DNA from: Variovorax sp. V93 | GTDB lineage: Bacteria; Pseudomonadota; Gammaproteobacteria; Burkholderiales; Burkholderiaceae_C | Assembly (NCBI RefSeq): GCF_041154485.1 | Contig: NZ_AP028669.1 | Span: forward strand, 372,001 to 436,000 | Direction: 5' to 3' | DNA: 64,000 nucleotides | Shown here: positions 44,522 through 52,871 of the stretch, one piece after another | Numbering within the stretch: the stretch's first letter is position 1 | How the letters are laid out: every line of letters begins with the position of its first letter | Made by a program: the position numbers and the translations under genes | The notes under the pieces: model-generated | Seen by the model: only the letters and a program-made list of their open reading frames with translations | The model's database searches: none | Told to the model about the DNA's origin: nothing

Positions 44522-45642
44522 GTCCGGACGCGCCCGTCGCCCGTCAGCATCGACAGCTCGACGAACTTCGAGCCGACGTGGTTCTTGGCCGAGAAAGACA
44601 CCTCGAAGCCGCCGAACTGCTGCCGGTCGATGCTTTCGAGCCCCGCGATGAGGCCGTCGCGCGAGGCCTTGCCCGGCGCGCGGCGCAGGCCCTCGGTCAG
44701 CACCTTGGCGGCGATGTAGCCCTCCATGCTCGAGAAGTTGGCGCTCGTGCCGGCCCCGGCCTTCTTCACCGCCTCGCTGAATTCGCGCGTGATCGCATTG
44801 GCCGGGTTGTACGGCGAGGGCACCACCTGGGTCACCATCACGCCCGCGCCCTCCTTGCCGAGCTCGTCGGCCAGCGCCTGGGTGCCCACGAAGGACACGT
44901 TGAAGAAGGTGCCGCCGTAACCCGCCTTGCGCGCCTGGCGGATGAAGGCCGCGCAGGCCTTGTAGGCGCCCACCTGGACCACCGCGTCGGGCCGCGCCGC
45001 CGTGATGCTTTTCACCGCCGCGGCCACGTCGACCGAATTGCGCTCCACCGTGGCCAGCGCCACCGGCTTGAGCTCCTGCTGCGAGAGCGCCAGGGTCACA
45101 CCGTCGAGCCCGGCCTTGCCGTAGGCGTCGTTCTGGTAGAAGACCGCGATCTTCTTCAGGCCCAGGTGCGTGAGCTGCTTCACGATCAGCGCGGTCTCGT
45201 CGTTGTACGAGGCGCGCAGGTGGAACACGTTCCTGTGGAAGGGGTCGCGCAGCGACATTGCACCGGTGAAGGGCGCGACGAAAGGCACCTTCTCCTTCAC
45301 CGCGAGCGGCAGCGCCGCCATGCTGGTGGGCGTGCCGATGTAGCCGAAGAGCGCGAACACGTCTTCTTCGATCAGCTTTTGCGTATTGGCGGCGCAGCGG
45401 TCGGGCTCGTAGCCGTCGTCCAGGTTCTTGATGACCACGTTGCGCCGGCCGGCCTGGGCGTTGTACTGGTCCAGGAACAGCTTGGCGCCCTGGTGGAACT
45501 GGATGCCCAGCTGCGCGGCCGGGCCGGTGAAGGGCGCCGACTGGCCCAGCACCAGCGGCACATCGCCCTGCGCCCGGGCCAGCTGGAAGCCGCCGAGCGC
45601 CGCCGCGCCGGTCGCCAGCGAAAAATGTCTGCGATTGATCAT
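44518..45642 (-). CDS. Branched-chain amino-acid-type ABC binding protein
   Basis: A 374-residue periplasmic binding protein of the Leu/Ile/Val-receptor family. A signal with an RR motif (MINRRHFSLATGAAAL, cleavage near ARA-Q) suggests Tat export. No transporter membrane genes are near. AGGAGG precedes ATG 45642. It is divergent from the molybdopterin oxidoreductase and convergent with the DUF2817 gene, whose stop it overlaps by four bases. Confidence 0.9.
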   Translation of the reverse strand: MINRRHFSLATGAAALGGFQLARAQGDVPLVLGQSAPFTGPAAQLGIQFHQGAKLFLDQYNAQAGRRNVVIKNLDDGYEPDRCAANTQKLIEEDVFALFGYIGTPTSMAALPLAVKEKVPFVAPFTGAMSLRDPFHRNVFHLRASYNDETALIVKQLTHLGLKKIAVFYQNDAYGKAGLDGVTLALSQQELKPVALATVERNSVDVAAAVKSITAARPDAVVQVGAYKACAAFIRQARKAGYGGTFFNVSFVGTQALADELGKEGAGVMVTQVVPSPYNPANAITREFSEAVKKAGAGTSANFSSMEGYIAAKVLTEGLRRAPGKASRDGLIAGLESIDRQQFGGFEVSFSAKNHVGSKFVELSMLTGDGRVRT

Positions 45643-45698
45643 GTGAAACCTCCTTTGCGCCTGCCGCGCCACTGCCTGGAAAACTTTAGACTTGCCGG

Positions 45699-47780
45699 AT
45701 GGTCGATACCCCGGTCTCTGCAACTGTTGTCCCCCCCACCAACACTTCCACGGTCCTGGGCGCCTGTCCGCACGACTGTCCGGACACCTGCGCCCTGGTC
45801 ACCACCGTCAGGGACGGCGTGGCCGTGAAGCTGCAGGGCAATCCGGCCCATCCGCACACCGCTGGCGTTCTCTGCACCAAGGTTTCGCGCTACATCGAAC
45901 GAAACGACCACGCCGAAAGGCTCGTCCAGCCCCTGAAGCGGACCGGGCCCAAGGGCAGCGGCCAGTTCGAACCCGTGAGCTGGGAGGCCGCTCTTGACGA
46001 CATCGCCGCGCATCTCCGTGCATTGCAGACGGATCCGGAAACAATTGTGCCTTATAGTTACGCAGGCACGATGGGCCTGGTGCAGGGCGAGTCGATGGAT
46101 CGACGTTTTTTCCACAAAATGGGCGCCACGCTGCTGGACCGCACGATCTGCTCCATGGCCGGCGGCGAGGCCATGGTCCACACCCTGGGTGCCAAGGCCG
46201 GCATGCGGATCGAATTCTTCGCCGAGGCGAAGCTGATCCTGATCTGGGGCAGCAACTCCATTGCCAGCAACCTGCACTTCTGGCGCCACGCCCAGGCCGC
46301 CCGGCGCGCTGGGGCGCGGCTGGTGTGCATCGACCCGCGCAAGACCGAAACCGCCGACAAGTGCGACGAGCACATCGCCCTGCTGCCCGGCACCGATGCC
46401 GCGCTCGCCCTGGCGCTGATGCACGAACTCATCGTGCACGGCTGGCTCGACCACGATTTCATCGCCAACCACACGCTCGGCTGGGAGCAGCTGAAAGAGC
46501 GCGCACTGCAATGGCCGCCTTCGCGCGCGGCCGCCGTGTGCGGCGTGCCCGAGGCGCAGATCGCGGCGCTGGCGCAGGCCTACGGCACCACCCGGCCGGC
46601 CGCGATCCGCCTGAACTACGGCATGCAGCGCGTGCGCGGCGGCGGCAACGCGGCGCGCGCCATCGCCTGCCTGCCCGCGCTGGTGGGGGCCTGGCGCGAC
46701 CGCGCGGGCGGGCTTCTGCTGAGCAGTTCGGGCCACTTTCCGGTCGACCGCGCCGCGCTGCAGCGCCCCGACCTGCTCGCGGGCCGCCAGCCCCGCACCA
46801 TCAACATGAGCACCATCGGCGACGCGCTGCTCGACGAGGCCAGGCCGGTGAAGGCCATCGTGGTCTACAACAGCAACCCGGTCGCGGTGGCGCCGGAGTC
46901 GGGCAAGGTGGTGGCGGGCTTCGCGCGCGAAGACCTCTTCACCGTGGTGCTCGAGCAGTTCCGCACCGACACCGCCGACTACGCCGACTACCTGCTGCCC
47001 GCCACCACCCAGCTCGAGCACTGGGACATCCACACCAGCTACGGCCACACCGATGTGCTGCTGAACCGGCCCGCGGTGGCGCCGCGCGGCGAGGCGCGCA
47101 GCAATGCCTGGGTGTTCCGCGAGCTCGCGCGCCGCATGGGCTTTGACGAGCCCTGCTTCTCGGACGACGACGAGGCACTGTGCCGCAGCGCCTTTGCGCC
47201 AGGCGCCGTCGACTACGCGCAGCTGTTGGAACAAGGCTTCACCAGCCTCAAGCTGCCCGAAGCGCCCTTTGCCGAAGGCCGCTTCCCGACGCCTTCGGGC
47301 CGCTGCGAATTCTTCAGCGCGCGACTGCAGACGCAAGGCATGGACGGCCTGCCCGACCACGTGCCCAACCATGAAGCGGCCGGCAGCTCGACCGAGTTTC
47401 CGCTGGCCATGATCTCGCCGCCGGCGCGCAATTTCCTCAACTCGACCTTCGTCAACGTGACCAGCCTGCGCGCCATCGAGGGCGAGCCGCTGCTCGAGAT
47501 CCACGAGGCCGATGCGGCCGCCCGCGGCATCGAGGACGGCGCCATCGTCCGCGTCTTCAACAAGCGCGGCGAGCACCGCTGCCGCGCCGAGGTGTCGCGC
47601 CGCGCGCGGCCGGGCGTGGTGCACGGCATGGGCATCTGGTGGCGCAAGCTCGGCCTGGACGGCACCAACGTCAACCAGCTCACCAGCCAGCGCCTGACCG
47701 ACATCGGCCGCGGGCCGACCTTCTACGACTGCCTGGTCGAGGTCGAGCGCCTTGCTCCCTCTGGGAGAGGGTTGGGGTGA
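45699..47780 (+). CDS. Molybdopterin oxidoreductase, DMSO reductase family, single subunit
   Basis: A 693-residue molybdenum enzyme. N-terminal cysteines C23-x3-C27-x3-C31-x27-C59 supply a [4Fe-4S] cluster; the catalytic part follows, and Cys151 (TICSMAGG) is at the position of the usual molybdenum ligand. C-terminal domain (about 590-685) is a molydopterin-dinucleotide-binding domain. No signal peptide is visible, so it is probably cytoplasmic, and no iron-sulfur or membrane partner is encoded nearby. The last codons (LAPSGRGLG and stop) lie in a family A repeat half. Substrate unknown. Confidence 0.9.
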   Translation: MVDTPVSATVVPPTNTSTVLGACPHDCPDTCALVTTVRDGVAVKLQGNPAHPHTAGVLCTKVSRYIERNDHAERLVQPLKRTGPKGSGQFEPVSWEAALDDIAAHLRALQTDPETIVPYSYAGTMGLVQGESMDRRFFHKMGATLLDRTICSMAGGEAMVHTLGAKAGMRIEFFAEAKLILIWGSNSIASNLHFWRHAQAARRAGARLVCIDPRKTETADKCDEHIALLPGTDAALALALMHELIVHGWLDHDFIANHTLGWEQLKERALQWPPSRAAAVCGVPEAQIAALAQAYGTTRPAAIRLNYGMQRVRGGGNAARAIACLPALVGAWRDRAGGLLLSSSGHFPVDRAALQRPDLLAGRQPRTINMSTIGDALLDEARPVKAIVVYNSNPVAVAPESGKVVAGFAREDLFTVVLEQFRTDTADYADYLLPATTQLEHWDIHTSYGHTDVLLNRPAVAPRGEARSNAWVFRELARRMGFDEPCFSDDDEALCRSAFAPGAVDYAQLLEQGFTSLKLPEAPFAEGRFPTPSGRCEFFSARLQTQGMDGLPDHVPNHEAAGSSTEFPLAMISPPARNFLNSTFVNVTSLRAIEGEPLLEIHEADAAARGIEDGAIVRVFNKRGEHRCRAEVSRRARPGVVHGMGIWWRKLGLDGTNVNQLTSQRLTDIGRGPTFYDCLVEVERLAPSGRGLG

Positions 47781-47783
47781 GGG
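47752..47783. repeat. Half-copy of palindromic repeat family A at a gene junction
   Basis: CTCCCTCTGGGAGAGGGTTG and following G-rich bases match one arm of the family A repeats, including the inner CCCTCT/AGAGGG hairpin. It supplies the final codons and stop of the molybdopterin gene and the GTG start of the following lipoprotein gene, plus a GGAGAGG stretch that can serve as its ribosome site. Confidence 0.7.
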
Positions 47784-48907
47784 CTGCCCCCGCATCCGCC
47801 CTGGCCGCCGCACTGCTGCTGCTCGGTGGCTGCGCCGACCTCGGCTACTACTGGCAGTCGGCCAGCGGGCATCTGAGCATCCTGCGGGTGGCCAAGCCGG
47901 TGCCCGCATGGCTCGCGGACCCTGCCGTTTCCGCGCCGCTGAAGGCCAAGCTCGAACTCGCGCAGCGCATCCGCCGCTTCGCCGTGGCCGAACTGGCGCT
48001 GCCCGACAACGCCAGCTACACCGCGTATGCCGATCTGCACCGCCCCGCGGCGGTGTGGAACGTGGTGGCTGCGCCGCCGTATTCGCTCACGCTCAAGAGC
48101 TGGTGCTTTCCGGTGGCCGGCTGCGTGGGCTACCGCGGCTACTACGACGAGGCCGCCGCCAAGGCCGAGGCCGAGGCGCAGCGAGCCAAGGGCCTGGAAA
48201 CGGCCGTGTACCCGGTGCCGGCGTATTCCACGCTGGGCTGGATGAACTGGGCCGGCGGCGATCCGCTGCTTTCCACCTTCATCGGCTACCCCGAAGGCGA
48301 ACTGGCGCGCATCGTGTTCCACGAGCTCGCGCACCAGGTGCTCTACGTACCCGGCGACATCGTCTTCAACGAGTCGTATGCCACCGCGGTGGAACGCATC
48401 GGCGGCGCGATGTGGCTGCAGCGCGAGGCCAGCGAGGCGGCGCGCAGCGAGTACGCGCGCTTCGACGGGCAGCGCCAGCAGTTCCGCGCGCTGGCCCTCG
48501 AGACCCGCCGCGCGCTCAACCAGGTGTACGAATCCGCCCAGGCCAAGGCCGGCGACTGGAGCGCGGTCGATGCCATGAAGAAGGCCGCGATGGACACCTT
48601 TCGCGAGCGCTACGCGAGCCTGCGTGCGCAATGGCAGGGCCCGCGCCAGGGCGCCTACGACCTGTGGGTGGCGCGCGCCAACAATGCGACTTTCGGGGCC
48701 CAGGGCGCCTACGACGACCTGGTGCCGGGCTTCGAGGCCCTGTTCGCGCGCGAGAACCGCAACTGGCCGCGCTTCTACAAGGAGGTCCGCCGCATCGCCG
48801 CGCTGCCGACCATGGAAGAGCGGCGCAACGCATTGCAGACGGCCACGGGATTGCTGCAGACCAATTCCAGCCACGACGACAACAACAACGGAGGGCACGG
48901 TGCCTGA
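47777..48907 (+). CDS. Putative zinc aminopeptidase lipoprotein
   Basis: A 376-residue lipoprotein with lipobox LLGGC. HELAHQ (His182, Glu183, His186) and downstream FNESYATAVE (Glu199 and Glu206) fit the zinc site of the predicted aminopeptidase family (PF10023 type). Start GTG 47777 overlaps the preceding stop (GTGA). The signal peptide begins with the repeat-derived codons. The function as peptidase is predicted from motif only. Confidence 0.87.
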   Translation: MRAAPASALAAALLLLGGCADLGYYWQSASGHLSILRVAKPVPAWLADPAVSAPLKAKLELAQRIRRFAVAELALPDNASYTAYADLHRPAAVWNVVAAPPYSLTLKSWCFPVAGCVGYRGYYDEAAAKAEAEAQRAKGLETAVYPVPAYSTLGWMNWAGGDPLLSTFIGYPEGELARIVFHELAHQVLYVPGDIVFNESYATAVERIGGAMWLQREASEAARSEYARFDGQRQQFRALALETRRALNQVYESAQAKAGDWSAVDAMKKAAMDTFRERYASLRAQWQGPRQGAYDLWVARANNATFGAQGAYDDLVPGFEALFARENRNWPRFYKEVRRIAALPTMEERRNALQTATGLLQTNSSHDDNNNGGHGA

Positions 48908-49211
48908 CATCCATATCGAAAGAAACCACGCACTCGGCATTGCCGGCGCCCGCGAAGTCGCACGCCAGTGGATCGAGCAGGTGGGGCAGGACTATGGCCT
49001 GGAGTGCACCTACACCGAGGGCGAGGCCTGCGACGTCGCTCAGTTCAGCCGCGCGGGCATCGACGGCACGGTGGAGGTCACGGCCGACACGCTGACGCTG
49101 GAGGCGACGCTGGGCTTCCTGTTCAGCAGCTTCAGCGAACAGATCGAGCAGAAGATCGCGCGCAAGCTCGATGCCTTGCTGGAATCGCCCGGCGGTGCCC
49201 GCTTCGCCTGA
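48900..49211 (+). CDS. Polyhydroxyalkanoic acid system family protein
   Basis: A 103-residue small protein with the PHA_gran_rgn (PF09650-type) pattern: IERNHALGIAGAREVARQWI start, then a beta-rich part (VEVTADTLTLEATLGFLF) and an amphipathic C-terminal helix. Such proteins are associated with PHA granules by genome context. Start GTG 48900 with GGAGGG upstream, overlapping the aminopeptidase stop by eight bases. Confidence 0.85.
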   Translation: MPDIHIERNHALGIAGAREVARQWIEQVGQDYGLECTYTEGEACDVAQFSRAGIDGTVEVTADTLTLEATLGFLFSSFSEQIEQKIARKLDALLESPGGARFA

Positions 49212-49222
49212 GCGGCCGGCGA

Positions 49223-49960
49223 TCAGGCGATGGTGTAGCCGCCGTCGACCGGCAGCGCCACGCCGCTGACCATCGATGCGCCATCGGAGAGCAGGAACAG
49301 GATCGGCGCCACCACCTCTTCGACCTGCGCGAACCTTCCGAGCGGAATGTTCCCGAGCGCCGCCGCGCTCTTGGCCGGATCGGCCCAGGCCCGCTCGGCC
49401 ATCGGCGTGAGCGTGACGGTCGGGTTCACGCTGTTCACGCGAATGCCATGCGGCCCGAATTCGAGGCACAGCGAGCGTGTGACCGCATCCACCGCAGCCT
49501 TCGATGCGCAATAGCAGAGGTGCGCGTCGAGCGCGACCAGCGAGGCCTGGCTCGACACGTTGACGATGCTGCCGCGCACGCCGGCGGCGATCATCGCCCT
49601 GCCGCAGCGCGTGGCGACCAAGGCCGCGGCGCGCGCGTTGACGGCCATCACGGCGTCGAAGCTCTCGGCTTGCAGGTCGAGTGCGGATTCAAGCAATGCG
49701 ATGCCGGCGCAGTTCACTACCAGATCGAAGGCTGGCAGCGTTGCGAGCGTGCGTTCCAGTTCAACTGCGTTGGCCACGTCGACCATCAGTGGCGCGCAGC
49801 CGGCTTCTGCGTGCAGTGCGTCGAGCGCGGCGGCATTGCGGCCCACGGCCGTCACGGCTGCGCCCGATTGCGCGAGTCGCACGGCGACTGCGCGGCCGAT
49901 GCCGCTGCTTGCACCGGTGACCAGTGCGCGTCGTCCGGAAAAATCGAAAGTTGTCGTCAT
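49223..49960 (-). CDS. Short-chain dehydrogenase/reductase (xylulose reductase/polyol dehydrogenase-like)
   Basis: A 245-residue classical SDR with cofactor motif TGASSGIG (15-22), NAG-type motif VVNCAG, and catalytic Ser136/137, Tyr150 and Lys154. The sequence style resembles L-xylulose reductase/tetritol dehydrogenases. Last gene of the polyol operon, after the FGGY kinase and a family C repeat; probably oxidises a polyol to a ketose or the reverse. Confidence 0.88.
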   Translation of the reverse strand: MTTTFDFSGRRALVTGASSGIGRAVAVRLAQSGAAVTAVGRNAAALDALHAEAGCAPLMVDVANAVELERTLATLPAFDLVVNCAGIALLESALDLQAESFDAVMAVNARAAALVATRCGRAMIAAGVRGSIVNVSSQASLVALDAHLCYCASKAAVDAVTRSLCLEFGPHGIRVNSVNPTVTLTPMAERAWADPAKSAAALGNIPLGRFAQVEEVVAPILFLLSDGASMVSGVALPVDGGYTIA

Positions 49961-49989
49961 GGTGCTGCTGTCATGGATTGCGGCTTGTG

Positions 49990-50062
49990 TTCGGGGCGCG
50001 TGCCCAGGCCACCGGGTACTCCCCTCCGCGAATGTCCCCCGTCGGCGGGAGCGCGCCCTGAA
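49990..50062. repeat. Family C repeat, short form
   Basis: 73 bases with ends TTCGGGG and CCCTGAA. It shares its first 51 bases closely and last 22 bases exactly with the ends of the 256-base element at 53896-54151, lacking the middle. It lies between the SDR and kinase genes, ending five bases before the kinase stop. Confidence 0.8.
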
Positions 50063-50066
50063 CGGT

Positions 50067-51593
50067 TCATCTCAGCCGATGCATCGCATCGCGCAATGCC
50101 GGATAAAGCGACTTGTAGATCTCGAAACGCTCGCGATAAACAGCCTGCGCCGCAGGCTCCGGCCGCGCGCGTTCCACCAGCGTGACCCAGCCGCGCTCGG
50201 CGGTCGCCGCATCGACCAGTCCCGCACCGAGCGCCGCGAGCATCGCCGCACCCAATGCCGCCTCGACCTCTTCCTCGATGGTGAACACCCGGGAGCCCGT
50301 GACGTCCGCCACGATCTGCATCCACAGGTCCGAATGCGCCGCGCCGCCAACCACGATCAACCGGTCGTCCAGCGGCTGGCCGCTTTGCCGGCCGGCCTCG
50401 ATGTTGTGCTGCAGCGCGAAGCTCACGCCTTCGAGCACCGCGCGGTACAGGTGCGCGCGGCTGTGCGCGAGCGAGAGGCCGATGAAGGCGCCCTTGGCCT
50501 GCGCGTCCCAGATCGGGCTGCGCTCGCCCATCAGGTAGGGCAGGAAGACCAGGCCCTGCGCACCGGGCGGCACGTCGATGGCCTTGCGCTCGATCAGCGC
50601 ATGCGCATCCTCGCCGGTGCGCGCGGCCTCGGCCATCTCGGCCTGGCAGAAGGCCTCGCGAAACCAGGTGACGGCCGCACCGGCCGTGATCGCGCCGCCG
50701 AACACATAGCTGCGATCGGCGCCGCGGTAGACATGCGGCATCGTGATGAGCCTGTGGCGCGCATCCACCGTCGGGCTCACGAAGCCCCAGCACATGCTGG
50801 TGCCGATCATCGCGACGTGGTCGCCGCTGCCGGTGACACCCGCACAGAAGGTGGCGACCGCCGCATCGACGCCGCCGGCCATCAGCGGCATGCCCTCGGC
50901 GAGGCCGAGCTTCGCAGCCCATTCGGCGTTCAGGCCGCCCACCACGTCGCTCGACTCGACCAGGCACGGTGGCATCATGCGCGCCGGAATGCCCAGCATG
51001 CCGAGCGCCTCATGGGACCAGCCGCGCTGCGCCGCGTCGTACACGCCGCCGATGTTGCCGGCCGAGCTGTGGTCCACGGCCAGTTCGCCGGTCAGCCGCC
51101 AGTTGACGTAGCTGTTGGGCGGCAGGAAGTAGCGGGTCTTCGCCCACACCTCGGGCAGGTGCTCGCGAATCCACAGGATCTTGGTGAAGCCGTAATAGCT
51201 GTCGACGCCGTTGCCGGTGATGGCCTGCAAGCGCGCCACGTCGACGTTCGCATTCACCGCATCGACCTCTGCGGTGGCACGACGGTCCATCCAGATCAGG
51301 CAGGGGTGCAGCGGCTGCATCGCTCCGTCGACCGGAATGCCCGCGCCGCCGTACAGGCTGCTCACGCACATCGCGGCGATGTCCGTTGCAGCGATGCCGC
51401 TCTTCGCCACGCAGGCGCGCACGCTCTCGCACACCGCGTCAAACCACACTTCGCAGTCCTGCTGCGCCCACAGCGGCTTCGGCGTCTCGGGCTGGTAGGC
51501 GGCGCTGGCCTGCGAATGCACCTTGCCGTCGATGCCGACCAGCAGGCACTTGGTGCTCTGCGTGCCGATGTCGACGCCGATCACGTATTTCAT
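50067..51593 (-). CDS. FGGY-family carbohydrate kinase (xylulokinase-like)
   Basis: A 508-residue sugar kinase with phosphate-1 motif DIGTQSTK near the N terminus, a GGVDAAVA segment holding the catalytic Asp (about residue 240) and the C-terminal VVGGAAHSDLWMQI adenosine motif. It should phosphorylate a ketose or polyol delivered by the importer. Overlaps the alcohol dehydrogenase stop by four bases (ATGA). Confidence 0.9.
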   Translation of the reverse strand: MKYVIGVDIGTQSTKCLLVGIDGKVHSQASAAYQPETPKPLWAQQDCEVWFDAVCESVRACVAKSGIAATDIAAMCVSSLYGGAGIPVDGAMQPLHPCLIWMDRRATAEVDAVNANVDVARLQAITGNGVDSYYGFTKILWIREHLPEVWAKTRYFLPPNSYVNWRLTGELAVDHSSAGNIGGVYDAAQRGWSHEALGMLGIPARMMPPCLVESSDVVGGLNAEWAAKLGLAEGMPLMAGGVDAAVATFCAGVTGSGDHVAMIGTSMCWGFVSPTVDARHRLITMPHVYRGADRSYVFGGAITAGAAVTWFREAFCQAEMAEAARTGEDAHALIERKAIDVPPGAQGLVFLPYLMGERSPIWDAQAKGAFIGLSLAHSRAHLYRAVLEGVSFALQHNIEAGRQSGQPLDDRLIVVGGAAHSDLWMQIVADVTGSRVFTIEEEVEAALGAAMLAALGAGLVDAATAERGWVTLVERARPEPAAQAVYRERFEIYKSLYPALRDAMHRLR

Positions 51594-52723
51594 GTTGTGC
51601 GTGGCTGCGGCTTGAGCAGCACCTTGATGGAATCGAGCGAATTGGCCAGTGTGAAGGCGCGCTCCCACTCGGTCAACGGAAAGTCGTGCGTCACGATGCC
51701 CTTCGAGGTGACAAGCCCGCGCGCCAGCAGGTCGATGGCAATCGGATAGCAGTAGGGCCCCAGGTGCGCGCCGCGCACGTCGAGCTCCTTGCGGTCGCCG
51801 ATGATCGACCAGTCGGCGCTGGTTTCCGAGCCGAATACGCTGAACTCGACGAAGCGGCCGAGCTTGCGGATCATCTCCAGCCCCTGCGTCACGCCGATGG
51901 GCGCGCCGGTGGTCTCGATGTAGACGTCGCAGCCGTAGCCTTCGGTCAGGCCCTTGACGATGGCGTCGGCGTTCTCGGTCTTGGGGTTGATCGTCACGTC
52001 GGCGCCGAACTGCTTGGCCAGTGCGAGGCGCTCGGGCACGAGGTCGATCACGATCAGCTTCTTCGGCGTCTTCAGCGCGGCCACCTGCACCATCATCAGG
52101 CCCAGCGGGCCGGCGCCGGCAATCACCACCACGTCGTCCAGCTGGATGTCGCCGCGGTTCACCGTGTGGATCGCGCAGGAGAGCGGCTCGATGATGGCCG
52201 CGTCTTCCAGCGAGATGCCGTCGGGGATCTTGTGCACGCGCGAGGTCGGCGGCAGCCGCATGTAGTCGGCCATGCCGCCGTCGGCCACGATGCGCTGGAA
52301 GCCGAAGATGTTGTGCACCTCGCACATCCAGTACTTGCCCGAGGTGCAGAAGCGGCACCTGCCGCAGGGCACGATCTGCTCGGCGATCACGCGGTCGCCT
52401 TTCTCCACGCCGAAGTGCCCGGCCGCGCCTTCGCCGAGCGCCTCGACATAGCCGAAGAATTCATGGCCGGGGATGACCGGCGCCTTGACCCACGAAGGCT
52501 GGCCGTCGCCGCCCCAGAACATCTTCGCGCCCGAGTGGCACTTGCAGTCGGAGGCGCAGATGCCGCAGGCCGCGATGGAGATCAGCAGCTCGTTCGGGCC
52601 GATGCTGGGCATCGCGACGGTTTCGAGGCGGTAGTCCTTGGGACCGTGGCAGACGACGGCCTGCATGGCGGCGAGTTGGCCGATGGCGCCCGAGGCGCCG
52701 GGCTGGAGCTTCTGATATGACAT
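51590..52723 (-). CDS. Zinc-dependent alcohol/polyol dehydrogenase
   Basis: A 377-residue medium-chain dehydrogenase. Catalytic zinc ligands: CGICASD, GHEFFG and Glu after it; structural zinc: CGRCRFCTSGKYWMC; Rossmann motif GAGPLG. The unusual CKCHSGAKMFWGG region resembles erythritol/L-threitol-type dehydrogenases. It probably oxidises a polyol to a ketose that the FGGY kinase then phosphorylates. AAGGAA precedes ATG 52723. Confidence 0.9.
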   Translation of the reverse strand: MSYQKLQPGASGAIGQLAAMQAVVCHGPKDYRLETVAMPSIGPNELLISIAACGICASDCKCHSGAKMFWGGDGQPSWVKAPVIPGHEFFGYVEALGEGAAGHFGVEKGDRVIAEQIVPCGRCRFCTSGKYWMCEVHNIFGFQRIVADGGMADYMRLPPTSRVHKIPDGISLEDAAIIEPLSCAIHTVNRGDIQLDDVVVIAGAGPLGLMMVQVAALKTPKKLIVIDLVPERLALAKQFGADVTINPKTENADAIVKGLTEGYGCDVYIETTGAPIGVTQGLEMIRKLGRFVEFSVFGSETSADWSIIGDRKELDVRGAHLGPYCYPIAIDLLARGLVTSKGIVTHDFPLTEWERAFTLANSLDSIKVLLKPQPRTT

Positions 52724-52755
52724 GGGTTCCTTGTGGTCAGAGGGTGTTGGAGATT

Positions 52756-52862
52756 TCTCCCTCCCCTTCCGGGGGAGGGCAGGGGTGGGGGCAGGCGGCG
52801 TTGCTACCGGGCACGCTCTGGCTGCCCCCAACCCAGCCTTCCCCCGGGAGGGGAAGGAGCAA
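52756..52862. repeat. Dispersed palindromic repeat, family A, copy 3
   Basis: Two GC-rich complementary arms with inner hairpins and a central spacer, as at 1482-1584. Lies between the permease and zinc dehydrogenase genes in the polyol operon and could lower expression of the downstream genes relative to the transporter. Confidence 0.85.
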
Positions 52863-52871
52863 GACAGGGGG

